Positions 34,213-43,471 of a stretch of DNA of 45,228 nt are shown piece after piece. Every line of letters begins with the position of its first letter. Position 1 is the first letter of the stretch. The position numbers were made by a program, and so were the translations under genes. Source of the stretch: an uncultured Bacilli bacterium (GTDB lineage: Bacteria; Bacillota_I; Bacilli_A; RF39; UBA660); assembly GCA_934119965.1 (NCBI GenBank), contig CAKOTA010000009.1, forward strand, positions 1 through 45,228. The letters are read 5' to 3'. The notes under the pieces are model-generated. The model saw only the letters and a list, made by a program, of their open reading frames with translations, was not told where the DNA came from and made no database searches.

Positions 34213-35172
34213 TTATATAGCTTTAGTAAGTATTTTTGGGGGTATCCATTCTTTAAATTCAATTTCAATTACATTATCAAATTTATCTTTAATTATGTTT
34301 GTTATTTCAATCTTAGTACCATTTGCTATTTCAACAATAGATCCAATTTTATATATTTGCATACTACTACAAAATATATCTATCATTTTTGGATCAAACA
34401 TCATTCCGCTATCTTTTTTTAATATATTTATACTATCATATTCATTTAATTTTTTCTTATATGGTCTTTCTGATACTAAAGCATCAAATACATCACAAAC
34501 ATGTATAATAGAAGCCTCTATCGGAATTTCTTTATCTACTAATCCAAAAGGGTATCCTGTTCCATCAAAATTTTCGTGATGAAATAGAATTGCTTTTAAT
34601 ACATTTTCATCAATATCAGTATTTTCTTTCATAATATTATAACCGTGTCTTGGATGTTGTCTAACTAAATTCATTTCTTCATCAGTTAATTTTCCAGGTT
34701 TATTGATGATATTTTTATTAATTAAACATTTTCCAATATCATGAGTTAATGCTGCTATTGCTATATTTATTAATTCACGATTGCTTAATCCTAATCTAAT
34801 TCCCATAGCTACTGATAAATAAGCAACTTGGTTACAATGAACATAAGTATATTCATCATATCTTCTTGTTCTTTTTAAATTAGAAAATATAATAGGATTA
34901 TTTAAAATAATGTCTACAATTTTTTGAGCTTTCTTTCTTATTAATTTAGTATTTACACCATTTTCATTAATTATGGGAACTAAATCATCATCCAATAAAG
35001 CAATATTATCATATATATAATTACTTGGTTTATCTAAGTGCCATTTTCTTTCACTTAATCTTTTTTTGATATTATCATTAATTGGAGTACCGACTCCTAT
35101 TAATAATTCACCATTTGTTCCATATATATTACAAGTAATCTTATTATTTTTTATATATCTATCGACCAACAT
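34213..35172 (-). CDS. HD-GYP domain cyclic-di-GMP phosphodiesterase-like protein
   Basis: The 319-residue protein has an N-terminal region of about 100 residues (possibly DUF3391-like) and a complete HD-GYP domain: YVHCNQVAYLS, THDIGK, HPRHGYNIM, FHHENFDGTGYPFGL and CDVFDALVSERPYK. All metal-site motifs and the GYP triplet are present, so hydrolysis of c-di-GMP or a related cyclic dinucleotide is expected. I place the start at 35172, where GGTGG precedes the ATG by 8 nt; upstream in-frame ATGs lack an RBS. Upstream on the minus strand, TATGTTAAAAT may be an extended -10. Confidence 0.92.
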   Translation of the reverse strand: MLVDRYIKNNKITCNIYGTNGELLIGVGTPINDNIKKRLSERKWHLDKPSNYIYDNIALLDDDLVPIINENGVNTKLIRKKAQKIVDIILNNPIIFSNLKRTRRYDEYTYVHCNQVAYLSVAMGIRLGLSNRELINIAIAALTHDIGKCLINKNIINKPGKLTDEEMNLVRQHPRHGYNIMKENTDIDENVLKAILFHHENFDGTGYPFGLVDKEIPIEASIIHVCDVFDALVSERPYKKKLNEYDSINILKKDSGMMFDPKMIDIFCSSMQIYKIGSIVEIANGTKIEITNIIKDKFDNVIEIEFKEWIPPKILTKAI

Positions 35173-35320
35173 ATAACAAACCACCATTAATATTTTAACA
35201 TAATTAAGATATATAACAAGAGTTAACTTTGATTTATACATTAATTTACATTGAAAATTATTAATAAAAATAATTTTCGTTTGTAAACATTTGTAAAGAA
35301 ATATTTTAACTTTCTTATTT

Positions 35321-35331
35321 TATGTTAAAAT
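35321..35331 (+). promoter_or_regulatory. pdp promoter (extended -10)
   Basis: TATGT-TAAAAT (hexamer 35326-35331), followed by AGGTGAT at about 35337. The -35 region is weak. Confidence 0.5.
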
Positions 35332-35347
35332 TAAAATAGGTGATAAT

Positions 35348-36616
35348 ATGAATATAATCGATATAATTGTTAAGAAAAAAAATAAAGAAGAATTAACAAA
35401 AGAAGAATTAGAATTTGCAATTAACGGGTATTTAAACAACACAGTTAAAGATTATCAAATGTCTAGTTTATTAATGGCAATTGTTATAAATGGAATGAGT
35501 CTAGAAGAAACAATCAATTTAACAGACATAATGATTAATAGTGGTGAAACAATTGATCTTGGAATAGATGGTATTGTTGATAAACATTCTACTGGTGGAG
35601 TTGGCGATAAAACAACACTTATTTTAGCCCCACTAGTAGCAAGTGTAGGTGTAAAAGTTGCTAAAATGAGTGGTAGGGGATTAGGACATACTGGTGGAAC
35701 AATCGACAAATTAGAGTCAATTAAAGGTTTTAATGTTAGTTTATCTAAAGAAAATTTTGTAAAACAGGTAAATGAAATCGGTGTATCTATAATAAGTCAA
35801 ACAGGAAATATCGCTCCAGCTGATAAAAAAATATATGCTTTAAGAGATGTAACAGGAACAACAGAATCAATTCCTCTAATCGCATCATCAATAATGAGCA
35901 AAAAAATAGCTAGTGGCGCTAAATACATTACAATTGATGTTAAGGTTGGTAACGGGGCATTAATGAAAAATATAGAAGATGCTAAATCATTAGCAACTAC
36001 AATGATTGAAATAGGAAAAAGATATGATAGAACCGTAGTATGTGTACTTACAAATATGGATATTCCATTAGGTCATAATATTGGAAATGGATTAGAAGTG
36101 GTGGAAAGTATTGAATGTTTAAAAGGAAATGGACCAAAAGATTTAGAAGACTTAGTTTTAGAACTAGGGAGCATAATGGTTTCATTGTCAAAAAATATTT
36201 CTAAAGAAAAAGCATACTTACTATTAAAAGATAATTTGTATAATAACAAAGCATATTCTAAATTTGAAGAATTAGTTAAATATCAAAATGGTGATATAAA
36301 TAACATTGATATTTCTGATAAAGTTATTTCAGTAAAAAGTAATAAGGAAGGTTTTATAAATAAAATTAATACTTTAAAATTAGGAGAAATTGTAAAAAAT
36401 ATTGGTGGAGGAAGAATGAACAAAGAAGATTCTATTGACTATGGAGTAGGTATTGTAGTAAGCAAAAAAGTAGGTCAACCAATATTTGAAAATGAGGAAA
36501 TAGCAAAAGTATATTTAAGAAATATCGATGTAAAGGTAAATGATATATTAGATTGTTTTGATATTGAAGAAGAATATTTAAAAAAACAACCATTAATATT
36601 AGAGGTTATTAAGTGA
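35348..36616 (+). CDS. pdp: Pyrimidine-nucleoside / thymidine phosphorylase
   Basis: The enzyme splits uridine, thymidine or deoxyuridine with phosphate in nucleoside salvage. The 422-residue protein has the family signature KMSGRGLGHTGGTIDKLES near residues 108-126 and the phosphate-binding KHSTGGVGDKTT near 80. It also has YALRDVTGT, SIMSKKIASGAK, and a C-terminal alpha/beta domain with NIGGGRMNKEDSIDYGVGI. Gram-positive members are usually the broad-specificity PyNP (Pdp). AGGTGAT precedes the ATG. Its stop overlaps the next start (GTGA). Confidence 0.96.
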   Translation: MNIIDIIVKKKNKEELTKEELEFAINGYLNNTVKDYQMSSLLMAIVINGMSLEETINLTDIMINSGETIDLGIDGIVDKHSTGGVGDKTTLILAPLVASVGVKVAKMSGRGLGHTGGTIDKLESIKGFNVSLSKENFVKQVNEIGVSIISQTGNIAPADKKIYALRDVTGTTESIPLIASSIMSKKIASGAKYITIDVKVGNGALMKNIEDAKSLATTMIEIGKRYDRTVVCVLTNMDIPLGHNIGNGLEVVESIECLKGNGPKDLEDLVLELGSIMVSLSKNISKEKAYLLLKDNLYNNKAYSKFEELVKYQNGDINNIDISDKVISVKSNKEGFINKINTLKLGEIVKNIGGGRMNKEDSIDYGVGIVVSKKVGQPIFENEEIAKVYLRNIDVKVNDILDCFDIEEEYLKKQPLILEVIK

Positions 36617-37197
36617 TAACAATTATAGCTATCGTAGTAGCAATATTTATAATAATATTTGATAGTTTAAAAGGTTTTATTTTATTCTCCTTATTTTGCT
36701 TAATTTCTTATATGATTATAAAAGAAATTAAAAATAAAAAATATAGTCGTAATCCATTCAAAAAAGTGAAAGAAACTAGAACTATTGATTACATAATAAT
36801 GATGATTAATGAAAGCAAATTATATAAGAAATATATAATCGATAATGACAATATAATTTTAATGACTGAAACAAATATTTATTTTATGAAAATATTAGAT
36901 TTAAAAAATAAAATATCTGGAAAAATAAGAGATAATTATCTAATAGAACAAATAGGAAATAAACAATATAAAATAAAAAATATAATTAGAAATTATAAGG
37001 AAGAATATAATAGTTATCAAAGTAAAATAAAAGAGAAAATAAGAGAATATATTATTATTAGAAATGATTGTAATATGAGTATTGATGATAAAAATATAAA
37101 AATAATTCATAATAAGAATTTGTTATTTGAAATAGACAAAGGTAACAAAAAATATTCCAAAAAAGATATTGATGATATCTATAATAAATTGTTGTAA
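36613..37197 (+). CDS. Membrane-anchored protein, possibly a degenerate NERD-like domain
   Basis: The 194-residue protein has two N-terminal hydrophobic segments (about 2-17 and 21-38). A charged cytoplasmic domain follows, with IYFMKILDLKNKISGKIRD, then KNIIRNYKEEYNSYQSKIKE and EYIIIRND. The order (a central strand, then a short N-x-x-x-Q helix block, then a strand) recalls NERD nuclease-related domains, but the acidic catalytic residues are not obvious. It starts at GTG 36613 overlapping the pdp stop, with GAGG just upstream in pdp. Function unknown. Confidence 0.7.
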   Translation: MITIIAIVVAIFIIIFDSLKGFILFSLFCLISYMIIKEIKNKKYSRNPFKKVKETRTIDYIIMMINESKLYKKYIIDNDNIILMTETNIYFMKILDLKNKISGKIRDNYLIEQIGNKQYKIKNIIRNYKEEYNSYQSKIKEKIREYIIIRNDCNMSIDDKNIKIIHNKNLLFEIDKGNKKYSKKDIDDIYNKLL

Positions 37198-37274
37198 AGT
37201 TTTGTCAAAAAATAGCAAAAGAGTTGAATAAAAAAAATATATATTATATCATCATAATAGAGGGAGTGATAAGT

Positions 37275-37475
37275 GTGATATATCCATCTATAGACAAATT
37301 ATTAAATATAGTGGGATCAAAATACTTGTTAGTAAATTTAGTTTCCAAAAGAGTTTCTGAAATGGAAGAAACAAAAAATTATCAATTAAAAGAAAATGAG
37401 TATATTTCTAAGAAAGATATTGGTAAGGCATTGGAAGAGTTTTCTAAGGAAGTTGTGAAAGTAAAGGCTAATTAG
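37275..37475 (+). CDS. rpoZ: RNA polymerase omega subunit
   Basis: Omega helps assemble the beta-prime subunit. The 66-residue product reads MIYPSIDKLLNIVGSKYLLV and then VSKRVSEMEE and DIGKALEEFSKEVV, matching Bacilli omega. I start it at GTG 37275, because AGAGGGAG ends 8 nt before it and homologues begin just before the PSID motif; a longer frame from 37224 would add unrelated residues. TTGAAT/TATCAT with 17 bp at 37224-37252 may be a promoter. In Bacillus it follows gmk; gmk is not here. Confidence 0.92.
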   Translation: MIYPSIDKLLNIVGSKYLLVNLVSKRVSEMEETKNYQLKENEYISKKDIGKALEEFSKEVVKVKAN

Positions 37476-37488
37476 TCTTTTTTTCTTT
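37463..37488 (+). terminator. rpoZ terminator
   Basis: AAAGGCT pairs with AGTCTTT (one G-U) around AATT and runs into a long T tract. It overlaps the stop. Confidence 0.8.
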
Positions 37489-37517
37489 TTTATATAGATT
37501 ATATTATTAAATTGTAT

Positions 37518-37523
37518 TATAAT
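37518..37523 (+). promoter_or_regulatory. sufU -10 box
   Basis: TATAAT at 37518-37523, with AGGTGAT 5 nt later. The leader is about 10 nt. Confidence 0.5.
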
Positions 37524-37539
37524 TAAATAGGTGATGAAA

Positions 37540-37968
37540 ATGGATCAAAACTTAAGAAGAACAATAATATTAGAAAATTATCAAAATCCTAAAAATAGAG
37601 GATTAGTAGATGATGATAGTTATATATTAGTTAATACCAATAATGAATCTTGTATTGATGAAATTAACTTAATGGTAAAAATAGAAAATGGAATCATTGT
37701 GGACGCTAAATTTGATGGTGAAGCGTGTGCTATATGTACTAGTTCAACCTCAATAATGATTGAAACAATAATAGGTAAAACTTTGGAAGAAGCTAAGAAT
37801 ATATACACAAACTTTGTAAAAATGTTAGATGAAAAAGAATATAATTCTGAAATATTAGAAAACGCTATTGTATATGATGATATATATAAACAACCAAATA
37901 GAAAAAAGTGTGCTTTACTTCCTTGGTGGGGATTAGAAAAAGTTGTAAAAAAAATAGAAGAAAAATAA
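37540..37968 (+). CDS. sufU: SufU-like iron-sulfur cluster assembly protein
   Basis: In Bacilli SufU is the zinc-dependent sulfurtransferase that accepts sulfur from SufS. The 142-residue protein has the zinc/active-site residues in place: ESCIDE (Cys 38, Asp 40), GEACAICTSS (Cys 63) and KKCALLPW with the last Cys. The canonical CGD is CID here, and the usual Ser after GC-x-I is Cys 66, an extra thiol. It starts at ATG 37540; ATG 37534 and GTG 37531 lie in the RBS AGGTGAT. No sufS, sufB or sufCD genes are adjacent. Confidence 0.9.
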   Translation: MDQNLRRTIILENYQNPKNRGLVDDDSYILVNTNNESCIDEINLMVKIENGIIVDAKFDGEACAICTSSTSIMIETIIGKTLEEAKNIYTNFVKMLDEKEYNSEILENAIVYDDIYKQPNRKKCALLPWWGLEKVVKKIEEK

Positions 37969-37992
37969 AAGTTTACTTAGTGTAAACTTTTT
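37967..37992. terminator. Shared terminator of sufU and the convergent gene
   Basis: AAAAGTTTAC (37967-37976) pairs with GTAAACTTTT (37982-37991). It has A and T tracts on both sides. Confidence 0.88.
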
Positions 37993-38491
37993 CTGCTTTT
38001 AAAGGAATGTCTAAATTATAAATTTTCATTAATTTTTTAATTTTATTGATTTTTTCTATCGTATTTATATATTCTTTATCATCTTTAAATACCTCACTAA
38101 TATAATCCAAAGGATAAGATAATTCTATAAATTGATCAGGAGTTATAATTTCTTTTGTTTGCCATTCATCATTATAAGGACTATATCTGATTGGAATTAT
38201 GGTGTTAGTAAAAATTGCTGTATTTTGGGGTCTAGCCTTAATCGGCTCTTTATTTAATTTAACCTTAATTCCAATATAGGATTCACTTTTACTCAAGGCG
38301 TTATATACACATTTTTTTTGATTTGTTTTCTTAGTTAAACTAACATAATATTTACCATTGTAACCAATTAATTTACTATTTTTTACAATACCATTTTTAA
38401 TTAAATTATATTTAGACATAATTCCATTTCTAAAAATACTTTCAATTGTTTCAATATTAAAAGTAGTAAAATGTATATATATGTTATCCAT
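37973..38491 (-). CDS. Unknown protein, possible ADP-ribosyltransferase-like fold
   Basis: The 172-residue protein opens NIYIHFTTFNIETIESIFRN and then GIMSK. This resembles the His-containing first strand and the following helix (H-x-T...I...GI) of DarT/ART-type enzymes. YYVSLTKK later matches the second-strand position, and the C-terminal third is helical. No catalytic Glu can be assigned with confidence, so activity is unproven. AAGGGG lies 8 nt before the ATG, and the promoter is perfect consensus. It has no partner gene in an operon and points toward sufU. Confidence 0.65.
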   Translation of the reverse strand: MDNIYIHFTTFNIETIESIFRNGIMSKYNLIKNGIVKNSKLIGYNGKYYVSLTKKTNQKKCVYNALSKSESYIGIKVKLNKEPIKARPQNTAIFTNTIIPIRYSPYNDEWQTKEIITPDQFIELSYPLDYISEVFKDDKEYINTIEKINKIKKLMKIYNLDIPLKAEKVYTK

Positions 38492-38518
38492 AAAATCAAC
38501 CCCTTAAAATTGATTTGT

Positions 38519-38547
38519 ATTATATATAAGTTAAATTTATTTGTCAA
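38519..38547 (-). promoter_or_regulatory. Perfect consensus promoter for the minus-strand gene
   Basis: On the minus strand, TTGACA (38547-38542), 17 bp, TATAAT (38524-38519). It diverges from polC. Confidence 0.87.
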
Positions 38548-38582
38548 ATTTATTTATAAATGTTTAAAATAAAACATTTTTT

Positions 38583-38591
38583 TGATAAAAT
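38583..38591 (+). promoter_or_regulatory. polC extended -10
   Basis: TGA-TAAAAT (hexamer 38586-38591), then GGTGG 8 nt later before ATG 38607. The leader is about 10 nt. Confidence 0.5.
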
Positions 38592-38606
38592 ATAAATGGT
38601 GGTAGT

Positions 38607-41600
38607 ATGGATAATGGATTAGAAAAATTATTAAATAAAACAGGAATAGAAAGAAGTAATTATACTTTTTTTAATAATGGAAAATTATTAGGAATAATTA
38701 CAAATGATACCAAAGATTGTTGTTTAATTAATATTGAATTAGAATCTAACTTACCAGTTAAAATTTATTTAGAATTAAAAGAAAAAATTAAAAATGTTTT
38801 TCCTAATGTTCAAGTAAATTTTAAATTAAAAATTAAGAATATTAATATTCATTTATTCTATGACTATTTAGATTATTTAATAGAAGAAAATAATATTGAT
38901 GTTTTAAAAAACAATGATAATATTGTTTATAGAAATAACACTTTAGAATTACAAGAAGAAAATAAATTAACTATTGAATTAGAAAATATGATTATTTCAA
39001 ATATGAAAAAATTTGGATATGAATTAAAAATAGAATATAAAGAACCTAAAAAAGAAGAAATAAAAAGTGTAGAACCAGTAGCTAAACCGGCTGAACCAAA
39101 ACAAGAAGAAAAACCTAAATTTAAAAATTATGAGAGAAAACCTAAAGTTCACGAAGATCATCCAGATGTTATATATGGAAGATTAATAACTGATCCAATC
39201 ACAAGAATGGATACAATAGTTGAACTAAACAAAACAATAACAGTTGAAGCTTTTATATTTGGAATGGAACAAAAAGAACTAAAAACAAAAGATGGTAGAG
39301 AATTTAAAATATTAAATTTAAAACTAACTGATTTTACTGATAGTATATATGCTTCTATGTTTTTAAATGCCAATGAAGAATTCCCAGACATCTCTGAAAA
39401 TAATTGGTATAAAATTAGAGCGCAAGTTAAAGAACCAGACAAATATAATCCTGATATGTCTTTAAGTATAAAAGATATAAATAAATTGGATAAACAAATA
39501 GAAAAAATAATTGATGACGCTCCAGTAAAAAGAGTAGAACTACATGCTCATACAATGATGAGTCAAATGGATGGAGTTGTCAATGAAGAAGTTTTAGTTA
39601 AAGAAGCAATAGCTTGGGGACATAAAGGAATCGCTATAACTGACCATAATGGATGTCAAGCCTTTCCTCACGTATTTAATTTAGTTAGAAATTATAACAA
39701 AGGAAAAGAAGAACAAGATAAATTCAAAGTAATATATGGAACTGAATTAACACTTATTGATGATACTGTAAAAATAGTAGTAAGACCAACAAATGATTCT
39801 TTATTAGAAAGTACATATGTTGTATTCGACTTAGAAACTACAGGTTTTAATGCCGGTGGTGAAGACTCTATTATCGAAATAGGCGCAGTTAAAATTCAAG
39901 ATGGAATGATAATTGATCGATATGATAGATTAATTAACCCTGGTAAAGAAATAAGTGAGAGAATAACAAATGTTACTAATATTACAAATGAAATGTTAAA
40001 AGGAAAACCAAACGAAGAAGACACAGTAAAAGAATTTATTGAATGGGTAGGAGATTTACCAATGGTTGCTCATAATGCTAAATTCGATACATCTTTCTTA
40101 GAAATGGCTTATAAGAAATATAATCTAGGTGAATATAAAAATACTGTAATTGATACCCTAGAATTATCAAGAACAATGGACAATACATTTGCTAGACATA
40201 GCTTGTCAGCACTTGTTAAAAGATATAATGTTCCATTTGATGAAGAAGCACACCATAGAGCTGATTACGATGCTGAAGGAACAGCTTTAGTATTTGCGAA
40301 AATGCTAAGAAAATTAAATGATAGAAACTTTGAAACAATAAGTGATTTAGATAAATTAGTATCAAAAGATGAAATACATAAGTATGGTCGTGCTTTTCAT
40401 GTTAATTTATTATGCCTAAATAAAGTAGGCCTTAAAAATTTCTTTAAACTTATCTCTTTAGCGAACACTAAATATTTATATAAAACTCCTAGAATCCTTC
40501 GTAGTGAAATTGAAAAACATCGTGAAGGATTACTAGTCGGAAGTGGATGTTATGAATCTGAAGTATTTATTGAAGCTAGAAGTAAAAGTGAAGAAGAACT
40601 TGCCAATATAATTAATTTTTATGATTATGTTGAAATTCAACCATTAGATATGTATTGTCATTTACTAGAATCAGGAGATTTTGGTAGTAAAGATGAATTA
40701 ATCGAAGTAGTTAAAAAAATAATAAAAACTACAGAAGAATCTGGAAAATTAATGGTAGCAACTGGTGATGTTCATCACTTAAGAAAAGAAGATAAAATTT
40801 ATCGTGAAATAATCGTAAATCAAAAAGTACCAGGTGGAGGAAGACATCCTTTAGCTCGTTATAAAGAAATACCTAGTTGTCACTTTAGAACAACTAGAGA
40901 AATGTTAGAAGATTTTAGTTTCTTAGGTGAAGAAAAAGCTTATGAATTAGTAGTTACTAATCCTAATAAAATTTTGGATAAAGTAGAAGAAATTGAAGTA
41001 ATAATTCAAACAGGTGGTGTACCATTTTCTCCAAGAGTTAAAGGCGATGATGGTAATTATCTAGATTGTCCTAGGGTAGTTACTGATTTAGTTTATACTA
41101 AAGCTAAAGATTGGTATGGAGAAACTTTACCACTTAACATTGAAGAAAGAATCGCTAAAGAATTATATGGAGATGCTGTATTAAATAGTATTAAATATAA
41201 TTTGGGGAAACAAAACATAACGGATATAAATATAATCTTTAAAGAACTACACGAAACAATATTAAAAGGTTTTGATGAAGTAAAAAATTTAGTTAGAAAT
41301 AATATAAAAGAAACTACTGAAGAAGAATTAAACGAAGAAGAATTAGAAAAGAAACTTAAAAAGACATTGGGAGGAATTATAGGAGGAGGATTTGATCCTA
41401 TTTACTTAATTGCTCAAAGATTAGTTAAAAAATCTAACGATGATGGTTTCTTAGTTGGTTCCCGTGGTTCTGTTGGTTCAAGCTTTGTAGCTACTATGAT
41501 GGGAATAACAGAAGTAAATCCATTACCAGCTCATTACAGATGTCTAAAATGTAAACATAGTATTTTCGAAGATGAAAATGGAAATGCCTTAGGAGCAACT

Positions 41601-43160
41601 TATTCAAGTGGATTTGATTTACCTAATAAAAAATGTCCAGTTTGTGGTGAAACAATGTATAAAGATGGACAAGATATGCCATTTGCCACTTTCTTAGGAT
41701 TTAATGCTGATAAAGTTCCGGATATTGACTTAAACTTTTCAGATTTAAACCAAGCTGCAACACACGAATACACTAAAGTATTGTTTGGTGTTGATAATGT
41801 TTATAGAGCGGGAACTATTGGTACTGTTGCCGACAAAACAGCATTTGGTTATGTTAAAGGATATTGTGAAGAACATAATATTGTAATGCGTACAGCTGAG
41901 GTTGAAAGATTAGCTAGAGGATGTACAGGTGTTAAAAGAACAACTGGTCAACATCCAGGAGGAATTGTAGTTATTCCAGATTATATGGATGTCTTTGATT
42001 TTACTCCATTTCAATTTCCAGCTGATGACCCAACATCTGCTTGGCGAACTACTCACTTTGATTACCATTCAATTGAAGATGATGTTTTAAAACTAGATAT
42101 CTTAGGTCACTCAGACCCTACACAATTAAGACTTATTCAAGATGCAACAGGTATGAATGTTTCTGAAATACCATTAGATGATAAAGAAACAATGGGAATA
42201 TTTTTATCACCTAAACCACTAGGTGTAACAGAGGAACAAATTATGTGTAAAACCGGAAGTTTAGGAATTCCCGAATTCGGAACAAAATTTACATTACAAA
42301 TGTTAGAAGATACTAAACCAACAACATTTGCTGAATTAATTAAAATATCAGGTCTATCTCATGGTACTGATGTATGGCTTGGTAATGCTCAAGAATTAAT
42401 TAGACAGGGAATAGTTCCTTTTAGTGAGGTTATTGGATGTCGTGATGATATTATGGTATATTTAATGTATCACGGATTAGAACCAATAAAAGCATTTAAA
42501 ATAATGGAATTTGTTCGTAAAGGTAAAGCAAGTAAACCTAAAGAAAGAGAACAATGGTTAGAATATGAACAATTAATGAAAGATTCAGGAATTGAACCTT
42601 GGTTTATTGATAGTTGTTCTAAAATAAAATATATGTTCCCTAAGGCCCACGCAGCAGCATATGTTATCAGTGCCTTTAGAATTGCTTGGGTTAAAGTTCA
42701 TAAACCCGTATATTATTATGCTTCTTGGTTATCTAGTAAAGCAACTGATGTAAATGTTGATGCTATGATAAAAGGTTATAAAGCAATTAAAGATACATTG
42801 ATTGAAATAAATAATAAAGAAGATTCTACTAATAAAGATGCTGGTGTATTTGAATCTTTGCACGTATGTTTAGAGGCAGCAGCTCGTGGGATAAATTTCC
42901 TTAATGTTGATTTATATAATAGTGAGTCAAATGTATGGAAAGTAAAAGATGATAATAATATTTATCCACCTTTTAGTGCAATTGATGGTTTAGGAGATAC
43001 AGTTGCTAAAAATATAGTTGAAGAAAGAAATAAGCAAAAATTTATTAGTATTGAAGATTTCCAAAGAAGATGTAAAGTTTCAGGAACTTTAATTGATAAA
43101 ATGAGACTTATGGGTATATTTGAGGGAATGGATGAAACAAATCAATTAAGTCTATTTTAA
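38607..43160 (+). CDS. polC: DNA polymerase III alpha subunit, PolC type
   Basis: PolC is the replicative polymerase with proofreading of low-GC Gram-positives. The 1517-residue product has all domains. The N-terminal domain is followed by a Pro/Lys/Glu linker (about 145-185), an OB fold, and a PHP domain starting VELHAHTMMSQMDG near residue 310. The inserted DEDDh exonuclease begins VFDLETTGF near 405, with HNAKFDTSF and HHRADYDAE, and the rest of PHP follows. The polymerase has GSRGSVGSSF near 951, a zinc ribbon (CLKCKH and CPVCG near 980-1015) and PDIDLNFSD. The C-terminus is the clamp-binding peptide QLSLF. It starts at ATG 38607 after GGTGG. Confidence 0.99.
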   Translation: MDNGLEKLLNKTGIERSNYTFFNNGKLLGIITNDTKDCCLINIELESNLPVKIYLELKEKIKNVFPNVQVNFKLKIKNINIHLFYDYLDYLIEENNIDVLKNNDNIVYRNNTLELQEENKLTIELENMIISNMKKFGYELKIEYKEPKKEEIKSVEPVAKPAEPKQEEKPKFKNYERKPKVHEDHPDVIYGRLITDPITRMDTIVELNKTITVEAFIFGMEQKELKTKDGREFKILNLKLTDFTDSIYASMFLNANEEFPDISENNWYKIRAQVKEPDKYNPDMSLSIKDINKLDKQIEKIIDDAPVKRVELHAHTMMSQMDGVVNEEVLVKEAIAWGHKGIAITDHNGCQAFPHVFNLVRNYNKGKEEQDKFKVIYGTELTLIDDTVKIVVRPTNDSLLESTYVVFDLETTGFNAGGEDSIIEIGAVKIQDGMIIDRYDRLINPGKEISERITNVTNITNEMLKGKPNEEDTVKEFIEWVGDLPMVAHNAKFDTSFLEMAYKKYNLGEYKNTVIDTLELSRTMDNTFARHSLSALVKRYNVPFDEEAHHRADYDAEGTALVFAKMLRKLNDRNFETISDLDKLVSKDEIHKYGRAFHVNLLCLNKVGLKNFFKLISLANTKYLYKTPRILRSEIEKHREGLLVGSGCYESEVFIEARSKSEEELANIINFYDYVEIQPLDMYCHLLESGDFGSKDELIEVVKKIIKTTEESGKLMVATGDVHHLRKEDKIYREIIVNQKVPGGGRHPLARYKEIPSCHFRTTREMLEDFSFLGEEKAYELVVTNPNKILDKVEEIEVIIQTGGVPFSPRVKGDDGNYLDCPRVVTDLVYTKAKDWYGETLPLNIEERIAKELYGDAVLNSIKYNLGKQNITDINIIFKELHETILKGFDEVKNLVRNNIKETTEEELNEEELEKKLKKTLGGIIGGGFDPIYLIAQRLVKKSNDDGFLVGSRGSVGSSFVATMMGITEVNPLPAHYRCLKCKHSIFEDENGNALGATYSSGFDLPNKKCPVCGETMYKDGQDMPFATFLGFNADKVPDIDLNFSDLNQAATHEYTKVLFGVDNVYRAGTIGTVADKTAFGYVKGYCEEHNIVMRTAEVERLARGCTGVKRTTGQHPGGIVVIPDYMDVFDFTPFQFPADDPTSAWRTTHFDYHSIEDDVLKLDILGHSDPTQLRLIQDATGMNVSEIPLDDKETMGIFLSPKPLGVTEEQIMCKTGSLGIPEFGTKFTLQMLEDTKPTTFAELIKISGLSHGTDVWLGNAQELIRQGIVPFSEVIGCRDDIMVYLMYHGLEPIKAFKIMEFVRKGKASKPKEREQWLEYEQLMKDSGIEPWFIDSCSKIKYMFPKAHAAAYVISAFRIAWVKVHKPVYYYASWLSSKATDVNVDAMIKGYKAIKDTLIEINNKEDSTNKDAGVFESLHVCLEAAARGINFLNVDLYNSESNVWKVKDDNNIYPPFSAIDGLGDTVAKNIVEERNKQKFISIEDFQRRCKVSGTLIDKMRLMGIFEGMDETNQLSLF

Positions 43161-43186
43161 AAAGGACAATTATTTTGTCCTTTTTG
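43159..43186. terminator. polC terminator
   Basis: An 11-bp stem AAAAAGGACAA (43159-43169) / TTGTCCTTTTT (43175-43185). It could also end the minus-strand gene fragment next to it. Confidence 0.9.
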
Positions 43187-43307
43187 CTTTTCTTCTCTTT
43201 TCATTTCTCATTTTTTTAATTAATGCTTTTTCATCTTTTTTAGCTTTATTTTCTTTATCTTTAATTTCTAATAATTGATTTTTTATTTCTTGTAATGATT
43301 GAAAAAA
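43170..43307 (-). pseudogene. 3' remnant of a lost minus-strand gene
   Basis: The minus strand is open for 45 codons with a very charged, coding-like composition (QSLQEIKNQLLEIKDKENK..., ending KRRKAKRTK) and stops at 43170-43172 beside the terminator. An in-frame TAG lies just upstream at 43308-43310. The only ATG is 14 codons from the end, so this looks like the tail of a truncated gene. The gap 43187-43471 otherwise contains only the 41-codon frame on the plus strand and the hairpin at 43430-43470. Confidence 0.4.
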
Positions 43308-43420
43308 CTAAAAATAAAAATGAATTAAATAATTTACTTGAAGAATTAAAAAAATCTGCTTCAAAAGAAAGTGATGAGATTACTATTCCTAAATTTGAAG
43401 AAAAAACTAAGATAAAATAA
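43295..43420 (+). CDS. 41-codon frame, probable gene remnant or small gene
   Basis: ATG 43295 to TAA 43420 encodes a charged helical peptide starting MIEKTKNKNELNNLLEELKK and ending FEEKTKIK. Composition is coding-like, but there is no RBS before the ATG. The frame continues open upstream of the ATG and overlaps the minus-strand remnant head-to-head. It may be the tail of a truncated plus-strand gene. Confidence 0.3.
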   Translation: MIEKTKNKNELNNLLEELKKSASKESDEITIPKFEEKTKIK

Positions 43421-43429
43421 TTAATAGAC

Positions 43430-43470
43430 AAAAATCACCTTATATGTTAAAATTAACAAAGGTGATTTTT
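43430..43470 (+). promoter_or_regulatory. Inverted repeat enclosing the ABC-F promoter and including its RBS
   Basis: AAAAATCACCTT (43430-43441) is perfectly complementary to AAGGTGATTTTT (43459-43470). The right arm holds the RBS GGTGA for ATG 43472 and ends in a T run like a terminator. The 17-nt loop holds an extended -10, TGT-TAAAAT (hexamer 43448-43453). Confidence 0.7.
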
Positions 43471-43471
43471 T

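Noticed and set aside
37224..37274. Longer N-terminus for rpoZ from the ATG at 37224
   Set aside because: It would add 17 hydrophobic residues absent from omega homologues and bypass the clear RBS at 37259-37266.
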